Below, one piece after another: positions 57,901 through 63,452 of a stretch of 63,452 nucleotides of DNA. Under the pieces are notes generated by a model, which was not told the DNA's origin, searched no databases, and was given only the letters and a program-made list of their open reading frames with translations. Both the position numbers and the translations under genes were made by a program. The stretch's first letter is position 1, and the number at the start of each line of letters is the position of its first letter. Source of the DNA: Marinifilum fragile JCM 15579 (GTDB lineage: Bacteria; Bacteroidota; Bacteroidia; Bacteroidales; Marinifilaceae); the NCBI RefSeq assembly GCF_001310955.1, contig NZ_BAZX01000025.1, positions 1 through 63,452 on the forward strand, given 5' to 3'.

Positions 57901-58640
57901 TTGTTCATCTTAACATGAATGTTAAAGTTGACTATGATAGCTTGGAAATTTATGTGAATAATACCTTGAATATGAAAATAGATAGTCCTGAATTAGGGGA
58001 ACAGTCATTCGAAGTAACTGTTGATCAAACAGGATCTTATAAGTCATATGTATTGGGTTATATAGATGGAAGCGCTTTAAAGTCAAACGAAGAGGAAATT
58101 AGCATAAAAGACAAAATTCCTGTTGTTAATGATTTCTTTTTGATAGATGATAATAAGCTACTTTTAAAAGCTCAATTGCCAGTAGGATATGATAAAATTG
58201 AAGTTTATTTGAATGATGAACTTTATGAGACTGTTAATAGTAGTCCAATTGGGGTTGCTAATTACGCTATCAGTTTTGAAGAGTCAGGAAAATATAAGGC
58301 TTATATTATTGGATATAAATTTGACTCTCAATTTCATTCTAATTCACTGGAAATTGATGTTATTGCTACAGGAATAGATGATAATCTTGACAAGACAACT
58401 AATGAGTTCAAAATATACCCTAATCCTTGTAGAGGTGAATTTAAGCTTGCATTAGGAAATGCAGCTAAGGAGTTTAAGATTGAAATCTTCGATTTAAGTG
58501 GTAAGAAAGTATTTTCAAAACAAAACAGTAATGCTGGAGAAAATACAATAAGAATCGAATCATTAGAATCTGGATTGTATATCGTTAGAGTACAAGCAGG
58601 AAATGAAGTTTATTCAGGTAAGATTAAGGTAGTTCGATAG
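54903..58640 (+). CDS. Large BNR-repeat protein with two Ig-like domains and type IX sorting signal
   Basis: A 1,245-aa exported protein. An N-terminal hydrophobic segment (YLLTGGLVILSMLVVTNYI) and a basic, charged region to about residue 110 precede GPANVGGRTRAII and at least ten Asp-box/BNR motifs (GGIWKTTDAAENW, GIWKSEDRGESW, GIFKSVDGGTAW, GVLRTIDGGENW, GVYKSTDFGANW and more), probably two beta-propellers, with an insert of about 250 residues (about 400-640). Two tandem domains of about 85 aa (PVITELVEVKDKVV and PVVNDFFLIDDNKL) and a type A sorting domain (FKIYPNPC, GLYIVRVQ, GKIKVVR) follow. The type IX system would export and anchor it. Intact frame, unlike its paralogue. Possible VPS10/sortilin-like peptidase-type or glycan-binding role; not resolved. 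Confidence 0.9.
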   Translation: MKKFYYLLTGGLVILSMLVVTNYIKQDKKQFSSNDFTPKEFWQKQFQKKKEKRKVGYSKADKPDMYSKYFKAITTRIGEEKSGYEMNYKTKELQKARKYRLKVKSSEAPLNFVSRGPANVGGRTRAIIVDPDDSNKNTWFAGSATGGIWKTTDAAENWTNLSNDLTNLSVNALAMAESNHNIIYAGTGESFPGSAQNLGNGIWKSEDRGESWSQLASTAADEKFGYINRLFVNPINANIVIAATEKGIFKSVDGGTAWTQVYESVNGVEDLSAFPAARDTIFAGENGKGVLRTIDGGENWQVLSKGLATGDRYEVAVSPVNRDFVYVSVDISDKESHVYFSQDNANNWSKFNDGQNFLGGQGGYDNTIAAHPFIDSVVFVAGVDMWQLAFNKTPSELNAAVKSAYNENANFLSFVDFGGSHLDGGLKTDAGSNVLATDWTSVEVRFGPGLSQKAHRFTVPDKETSGVADAEYTYADYVDVPFEVWDITHNKQLMVSFRDQEKDGKFNLYTRNGESDAYGDLGREYIYINAIEYNANAANASVAVNGGHVQKALYMIWAELKAGSTWDDKNLPNSKIIIEYGGIEVYDGKKTSVADAYGNYGGSNGYDQGAGFGETKIPGLHPDHHNITIIPMDGESFRIVNGNDGGIGVSEDNGKTFTQKPNNYITTQFYGVAKNPNANEYIGGMQDNGTWQSKSGEDASSNTKYNFRLGGDGFECLWHSEDPKKLLGSIYYNAIYKSLNGGESWASVNGITEDDGPFLTKLSASKGNPDVVFAVAKNGVYKSTDFGANWTLKNIDDAWQGVTSQHNVEVSLADPKIVWGGAAMLRSGSYKIFVSEDEGETFKGVNAYSERDMLAYISGISTHPSEPNTAYLMFSISKSPKILRTKDLGQTWEDITGFGALGTVSSNGFPDVVTHCMLVMPHDTKTLWAGTEIGVFESNDDGVSWHMLEGNLPPVSIYDMQVVGNQVVLATHGRGIWSVDITDIDRIPVITELVEVKDKVVHLNMNVKVDYDSLEIYVNNTLNMKIDSPELGEQSFEVTVDQTGSYKSYVLGYIDGSALKSNEEEISIKDKIPVVNDFFLIDDNKLLLKAQLPVGYDKIEVYLNDELYETVNSSPIGVANYAISFEESGKYKAYIIGYKFDSQFHSNSLEIDVIATGIDDNLDKTTNEFKIYPNPCRGEFKLALGNAAKEFKIEIFDLSGKKVFSKQNSNAGENTIRIESLESGLYIVRVQAGNEVYSGKIKVVR

Positions 58641-58670
58641 TATCTTCCAAGGAAAATTATAATGCTTTTA

Positions 58671-58702
58671 GCCTCAGGTATGGTTTACCTGAGGCTTTTT
58701 TA
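58671..58702 (+). terminator. Terminator of the second BNR gene
   Basis: Perfect 10-bp stem GCCTCAGGTA/TACCTGAGGC (58671-58695) and a T-run. Confidence 0.92.
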
Positions 58703-58770
58703 TTGAACTTTAGATTCGAACAAATAGTAGGGTGGTATGCATTTGTATATACTTTATTGATTGAGACGAA

Positions 58771-58798
58771 AAAAGCCTCTGCATTTGCAGAGGCTTTT
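58771..58798 (-). terminator. Terminator of purL
   Basis: Perfect 13-bp stem AAAAGCCTCTGCA/TGCAGAGGCTTTT (58771-58798) with A on the left, which gives the T-tract on the minus strand. Confidence 0.92.
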
Positions 58799-58817
58799 AA
58801 GAATATTTTAAATGAGA

Positions 58818-61800
58818 TTATTTATTTTCAATAATCCAGTTTTTAGCATTTACAAAAGCTTCAACCCATGGAGTCAATTCGTCTTCTATGCGATTTTCAT
58901 TATAATATGCCCAGTTCCAAGGATAAGTTGCACGCTCCAAGTGAGGCATCATTGCAAGGTGACGACCATCTTTTGATGAAATTGCAGCAGTTGCAAATGG
59001 AGATCCGTTTGGATTAGCAGGATACTGATCGTAAGCATACTTCATTGGAATATTGTACTCTTCTTTTCCGTATGGAAGATCGAATTTTCCTTCTCCGTGA
59101 GCTACCCAAATACCCATCTTGCTTCCTGATAAGCTAGAAAGCATCACAGAGTTGTTTTCAGGGATCTCAACGCTAACAAATCCCGATTCGAATTTGTGTG
59201 AGTTGTTATGAAGTAGTTTAGGATGTTTTTCGTGCTCTGGATAGATCAATCCTAGCTCAGAGATCAACTGACAACCGTTACATACACCCAAACTTAAGGT
59301 ATCTGGTCTGCTGTAGAAGTTGTCAAGAGCAGCTTTTGCTTTCTCATTGTAAAGGAATGCTCCAGCCCAACCTTTTGCCGATCCAAGAACATCTGAGTTA
59401 GAAAACCCACCAACAAATACGATCATGTTGACATCGGTCAAATCTTCACGACCTGAAATCAAATCCGTCATGTGAATATCTTTCACATCCATTCCTGCCA
59501 AGTGCATGATCCAAGCCATTTCTCGATCACCATTCACACCTTTTTCACGGATGATAGCTGCTTTTACACCTGACATGTCTTTTCTCTTAGGATCGATTCC
59601 GTATTGTGAGAATTTACCGGTAAAGTTCTCAGGGAACTTGTAGGTTAACTCATTCTTTTTGTAGCTTTCGAATCTTTCCAAAGCCAATTCTTTACCAGAC
59701 TGGTTTCTATCTAACAGATAGGAAGTCTTGTACCAAAGGTCACGAAGGCTTACAATATCTAAATTAAATGATTGTTCATCTTTAGCAAGCTTAAGGATTC
59801 CAGCCTCAGCAGGAGAACCAATTACGTGGAAACGTAGTCCTTTATCAGCTAAAGCTTTGCTTACAGCATCTTTGTCTTTTACCTGGAAAATAACACCTGG
59901 ATTCTCGCTGAAAAGTACTTTAATTAAGTCTTTCTCTTGAATAGAGCTTAAATCGATGTTTGCACCAAGCTTGTTGTCAGCAAAACACATTTCCAATAGA
60001 GCAGTAATCATACCACCAGCAGAAATATCGTGACCAGCCAATACTTTTCCGTCAAGGATTAATTGTTGTAGTGTTTCAAATGCTTTTACAAAGTAATCAG
60101 CATCGGTAACATCAGGAGTTTGTTTACCCAATTTGTTAACAATCTGAGCAAAACTACTACCTCCCAATTGGAAGTTATCTTTAGAGAAATCAAGGTAAAC
60201 CAAGTGAGAATCTTGATCATTTTTCATTACTGGAGAAATCATTTTATTGATATCGATGATTTCACCAACAGTAGAAATGATAACGGTTCCAGGAGAGTAA
60301 ACAACATCGTCTTTTCCATATTTTTGAGTCATGGAAAGCGAGTCTTTACCAGTTGGAATGTTGATTCCTAATTTAATTGCAAAATCGCTGATTGATTCAA
60401 CTGCATTGTACAAACGCGCATCTTCTCCAGGATTTTTACAAGGCCACATCCAGTTTGCTGAAAGCGAAATACCTTTCAAACCTTTCTCAATTGGTGCCCA
60501 TACCATGTTGGTTAACGATTCAGCAACCGACAAACGGCTACCATTTTTAGAATCAACCAAGGCAGCTACAGGAGTGTGTCCAATTGAGGTAGCAATACCT
60601 TTTTCGCCTTGGAAATCGATAGCTACAGCACCAAGGTTGTTTAGTGGCAATTGCAGAGGACCAGCACATTGCTGCATTGCAATTTTACCTGTTACCGAAC
60701 GGTCAACTTTGTTGGTTAACCAGTCTTTACAAGCTACTGCCTCTAACTGAAGAACATCTTCAAGATACTCTTCGAACTTATTAATATCGTATGAAACAGC
60801 TTCGAATCCTTCGTTTACAGTCTCATCTTGCATGATCGTTTTTGGTGGTTTACCAAACATTTCAGAAAGTGCAAGATCAATTGGATTCTTACCTGTTTTC
60901 TTATCTTCAAAAGTAAATCTCATATCACCAGTTGTTTCACCAATCTGATAGATAGGAGCGCGCTCTCTTTCGGCAATTTTAGTCAAAAGCTCAACATCTT
61001 TTTCCTTCATTACCAATCCCATTCTTTCTTGCGATTCGTTTCCTACAATTTCTTTTGCAGATAGAGTAGGATCACCCACAGGAAGAGCATTTAAGTCAAT
61101 TTTTCCACCAGTTTCTTCAACCAATTCCGAAAGACAATTCAAGTGTCCGCCAGCGCCGTGGTCGTGGATAGAGATGATTGGGTTCTCATCAGCCTCGGCC
61201 ATTGCACGAATTGCATTGCAAACTCTCTTCTGCATCTCAGGATTGGAACGCTGAACAGCATTCAATTCGATTGAATTGTCAAATTCTCCGGTAGCAACCG
61301 AAGAAACGGCTCCACCGCCCATTCCGATACGGTAGTTGTCTCCACCAAGAAGAACAACTTTATCACCTTTCTGCGGAACATCTTTTTGTGCTTGTTCTAA
61401 ACGACCATATCCAATACCTCCGGCTTGCATGATTACTTTGTCGTAACCATATTTCTTGTTGTTTTCGAAGTGCTCGAAGGTAAGAACTGAACCAACAATT
61501 AAAGGTTGTCCGAATTTGTTACCAAAATCAGAAGCCCCATTTGATGCTTTAATAAGGATCTCTTCAGGAGTTTGGTACAACCAATTTCTTGCTTCAGTTG
61601 CGTTTTCCCACTTACGTGATGCTTCCAATCTTGGGTAAGAAGTCATATAAACTGCAGTACCTGCCATTGGAATAGCAGCCTTACCACCAGCAATTCTGTC
61701 ACGAATTTCACCTCCGGTACCAGTTGCAGCACCATTAAATGGTTCTACTGTAGTGGGGAAATTGTGAGTTTCCGCCTTAAGCGAAATTACTGTATCGATG

Positions 61801-62507
61801 TTTTTTGTATAGAAAAAGTCTGCTTTGTCGTGTGAATGCGGAGCAAATTGCTCAGCTTTAGGTCCTTCAAGGAAGGCACAATTGTCTTTGTATGCAGATA
61901 TGATTCTATTGTGATTTTCTTTAGAGGTCTTTTTAATTAATTGGAATAATGAAGATTCTTTTTCTTCGCCATCAATTATGAAGGTACCATTAAAGATTTT
62001 ATGACGACAGTGTTCTGAGTTTACTTGAGAGAATCCAAACACCTCAGAATCTGTTAATTTTCTGCCAATTTTTTCTGAAACATCATTCAAGTAAGAAATT
62101 TCCTCAGAGCTTAATGCTAAACCTTCTTGTTGATTGTATTCTTCAATATTATCAATGTAAACGATTGGATCTGGTTGCTTATCAATGGTATAAACTTCTT
62201 GGTTAAGTCCTTTATACATTGACTGAAGCATAGGATCAAAATCCGCTTTTTCGGAATCAACGAGTATGTATTGCTCTATTCTTAGCAAACCATCAATTCC
62301 CATGTTTTGAGTGATTTCTACAGCGTTTGTACTCCAAGGAGTAATCATTTCTTTTCTTGGACCCACAAAAATTCCATCAAGTGTGTCTTGATCTAATTTT
62401 TCTGCATTACCAAACAGCCATGATAGCTTGTCAAGATCTAATCCATTCAATTGGTTTGTTGTCTGGACAACAAAGTGCACTTCGTCTTTTTTGAAGAATA
62501 AAATCAT
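58818..62507 (-). CDS. purL: Phosphoribosylformylglycinamidine synthase, long form
   Basis: A 1,229-aa purine synthesis enzyme that turns formylglycinamide ribotide into the amidine using glutamine and ATP. N-terminal domain, then linker (SSEEISYLNDVSEKIGRKLT), FGAM synthase domain with SQVNSEHCRHK and KAETHNFPTTVEPFNGAATG, a second half-domain, and a C-terminal class I glutamine amidotransferase with the nucleophile Cys in LGVCNGCQLISELG and the His/Glu pair near PHLERATYPWNW. Length is that of the single-chain PurL used in Bacteroidota. It has its own promoter and terminator. Confidence 0.96.
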   Translation of the reverse strand: MILFFKKDEVHFVVQTTNQLNGLDLDKLSWLFGNAEKLDQDTLDGIFVGPRKEMITPWSTNAVEITQNMGIDGLLRIEQYILVDSEKADFDPMLQSMYKGLNQEVYTIDKQPDPIVYIDNIEEYNQQEGLALSSEEISYLNDVSEKIGRKLTDSEVFGFSQVNSEHCRHKIFNGTFIIDGEEKESSLFQLIKKTSKENHNRIISAYKDNCAFLEGPKAEQFAPHSHDKADFFYTKNIDTVISLKAETHNFPTTVEPFNGAATGTGGEIRDRIAGGKAAIPMAGTAVYMTSYPRLEASRKWENATEARNWLYQTPEEILIKASNGASDFGNKFGQPLIVGSVLTFEHFENNKKYGYDKVIMQAGGIGYGRLEQAQKDVPQKGDKVVLLGGDNYRIGMGGGAVSSVATGEFDNSIELNAVQRSNPEMQKRVCNAIRAMAEADENPIISIHDHGAGGHLNCLSELVEETGGKIDLNALPVGDPTLSAKEIVGNESQERMGLVMKEKDVELLTKIAERERAPIYQIGETTGDMRFTFEDKKTGKNPIDLALSEMFGKPPKTIMQDETVNEGFEAVSYDINKFEEYLEDVLQLEAVACKDWLTNKVDRSVTGKIAMQQCAGPLQLPLNNLGAVAIDFQGEKGIATSIGHTPVAALVDSKNGSRLSVAESLTNMVWAPIEKGLKGISLSANWMWPCKNPGEDARLYNAVESISDFAIKLGINIPTGKDSLSMTQKYGKDDVVYSPGTVIISTVGEIIDINKMISPVMKNDQDSHLVYLDFSKDNFQLGGSSFAQIVNKLGKQTPDVTDADYFVKAFETLQQLILDGKVLAGHDISAGGMITALLEMCFADNKLGANIDLSSIQEKDLIKVLFSENPGVIFQVKDKDAVSKALADKGLRFHVIGSPAEAGILKLAKDEQSFNLDIVSLRDLWYKTSYLLDRNQSGKELALERFESYKKNELTYKFPENFTGKFSQYGIDPKRKDMSGVKAAIIREKGVNGDREMAWIMHLAGMDVKDIHMTDLISGREDLTDVNMIVFVGGFSNSDVLGSAKGWAGAFLYNEKAKAALDNFYSRPDTLSLGVCNGCQLISELGLIYPEHEKHPKLLHNNSHKFESGFVSVEIPENNSVMLSSLSGSKMGIWVAHGEGKFDLPYGKEEYNIPMKYAYDQYPANPNGSPFATAAISSKDGRHLAMMPHLERATYPWNWAYYNENRIEDELTPWVEAFVNAKNWIIENK

Positions 62508-63020
62508 CTTAAAGTCAACTTATAAATTTATAAAATTGGTTGAATGTTGTTTCAAAGTGCAAATATAAATAAAAGACTTGCATTATTGCCTTTATTTATC
62601 TGATGATTTAATTGAATCATCAAGAATAATTTTCTGCTTGGCAAGCAAATAAATATTGTAGGAGTTCTCTTACAACAAATTGTTAAAACAGACCAAAAAT
62701 TTTAGGCAATCTATTATGCCGTAGAGATATGTTTTGTAATAGTAAAATTTTTGTCCGCTATTTTGAAAAAAACATTTTCCTTTGGAGTGCAATTCAAAAA
62801 TGACGTTTATTTCTGCAAAGGTTTTCGAAGAAAATATATGAAATCGTTACCGTGATACTTGAATTCTAATGTTATTTTGTTGAAATTCAGCAAATAGAAA
62901 ACTTTCTTGAGATGAATCGAGAACATGTTGAAAAACAACTTTATTAATGTTCAAGATCATTGACCAAAATTTTTTGATTAGATATTTTTGTCCAAAATAA
63001 ATTTTTAAAAATTAACTAGT
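62508..63020. promoter_or_regulatory. Divergent region between purL and mce with two promoters and an inverted repeat
   Basis: purL: minus-strand TATATTTG (62567-62560), a perfect -7 box with a leader of about 50 nt. mce: ATTG (62959-62962), 20 bp, TATTTTTG (62983-62990), leader about 28 nt. Between them lies a perfect 8-bp inverted repeat TGATGATT/AATCATCA (62601-62622, six-base spacer), upstream of the purL promoter, a possible operator. The rest (about 62650-62950) holds nothing I can assign. Confidence 0.55.
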
Positions 63021-63425
63021 ATGAAACCAACGCATATTGAACATATCGGTATCGCTGTAAAAAGCTTAGAAGAAGCAATTCCATTTTATGAAAAAGTATT
63101 GGGATTGGAGTGTTACGCAATTGAAGAAGTTGTTGATCAGAAGGTGAAGACTGCTTTTTTTAAAGTTGGAGACGTAAAAATCGAATTGTTGGAGTCTACA
63201 GATCCAGAAGGACCAATTGGAAAATTTGTAGAGAAAACTGGCGGTGGTATGCACCATTTGGCTTTTGCTGTTGAAGATGTACAAGAAGCGTTGAATGATG
63301 TTCAGGAAGCTGGATGCCAAGTGATCGATAAAGCTCCTCGTGGTGGTGCTGAAGGTTTGAAGATTGGATTTTTACATCCAAAATCAACCATGAGAGTATT
63401 GACTGAGCTTTGTGGTGACAAATAA
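63021..63425 (+). CDS. mce: Methylmalonyl-CoA epimerase
   Basis: A 134-aa vicinal-oxygen-chelate (glyoxalase-fold) protein that interconverts (R)- and (S)-methylmalonyl-CoA. HIEHIGIAVKSLEEAIPFYEKVLG holds the first metal His, IELLE the following strand, GGGMHHLAFAVEDV the second His, and TMRVLTEL the final Glu. Two betaalphabetabetabeta units are present and length is normal. It has its own promoter. In many Bacteroidota the next gene is a methylmalonyl-CoA decarboxylase subunit, but the window ends 27 bases after the stop. It is the third locus of the propionyl/methylmalonyl-CoA pathway in this window. Confidence 0.94.
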   Translation: MKPTHIEHIGIAVKSLEEAIPFYEKVLGLECYAIEEVVDQKVKTAFFKVGDVKIELLESTDPEGPIGKFVEKTGGGMHHLAFAVEDVQEALNDVQEAGCQVIDKAPRGGAEGLKIGFLHPKSTMRVLTELCGDK

Positions 63426-63452
63426 AAACACATAATTACATAAAAACTCAAT

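Noticed and set aside
50415..58640. Phage tail fibre or adhesin island
   Set aside because: No phage genes nearby, and both proteins carry type IX sorting domains typical of Bacteroidota secretion.

Overview
The window looks like chromosome from a Bacteroidota bacterium, most likely a marine or anaerobic member of the Bacteroidales. Base composition is AT-rich. Promoters, where recognisable, follow the Bacteroidota pattern (TTTG, about 19-21 bp, then TAnnTTTG). The gene order bamD-rpoZ-coaBC-DUF4835-recN, the archaeal/eukaryote-type prolyl-tRNA synthetase and two large proteins with type IX secretion C-terminal signals all fit that phylum. The genus cannot be fixed from sequence alone. Nearly everything is chromosomal housekeeping or metabolic; I see no phage, insertion sequence, integrase or CRISPR array.

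Layout. 1-32: 5' part of a tRNA on the minus strand with a full promoter. 74-883: long gene-free stretch. 884-4626: a biotin-dependent carboxyltransferase operon built like a Wood-Werkman transcarboxylase (12S-like subunit, a 62-aa protein, and a 5S-1.3S fusion, with no biotin carboxylase and no sodium-pump subunit). 4873-5864: thioredoxin reductase. 6092-7342: PLP-dependent alpha-oxoamine synthase. 7511-12625: bamD, rpoZ, coaBC, DUF4835/PorD, recN. 12743-16144: fabI and cysDN. 16252-19388: FadL-type outer membrane protein and a bizarre Tyr/Trp/His- then Ser/Arg-rich lipoprotein. 19489-23115: proS, an unknown protein, pepT. 23405-28077: two medium-chain reductases around an HxlR regulator, a broken SGNH esterase, a DUF6265 lipoprotein and a 21-bp tandem repeat. 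28180-32110: pabB, tilS, an S9-type peptidase. 32172-35826: a complete ATP-dependent acyl-CoA (propionyl-CoA type) carboxylase operon. 36188-40049: Cu/Zn-type exporter, porin, FMN-binding protein and MntP. 40148-42295: TPR histidine kinase. 42531-45924: nadBCA. 46076-50333: trehalose-6-phosphate synthase/phosphatase facing a GH15 hydrolase. 50415-58640: two divergent lipoprotein plus BNR-repeat modules exported by type IX secretion. 58818-62507: purL. 63021-63425: methylmalonyl-CoA epimerase.

How the genes fit together. Three separate loci (884-4626, 32172-35826 and 63021-63425) serve methylmalonyl-CoA/propionyl-CoA metabolism. A transcarboxylase moving CO2 between methylmalonyl-CoA and pyruvate, an epimerase, and an ATP-using carboxylase would together link succinate and propionate. 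The first locus is the most interesting biochemical unit here, especially its unexplained 62-aa member.

Sequence quality. Six positions look like one-base deletions inside otherwise intact, mostly housekeeping genes (trxB, coaBC, the metal exporter, trehalose synthase twice, one BNR protein). A seventh probable one clips the end of pabB, and one esterase has an in-frame stop. All seven length changes are losses, several in homopolymers. I judge sequencing or assembly error more likely than real gene decay, and I annotate the repaired genes as single entries.
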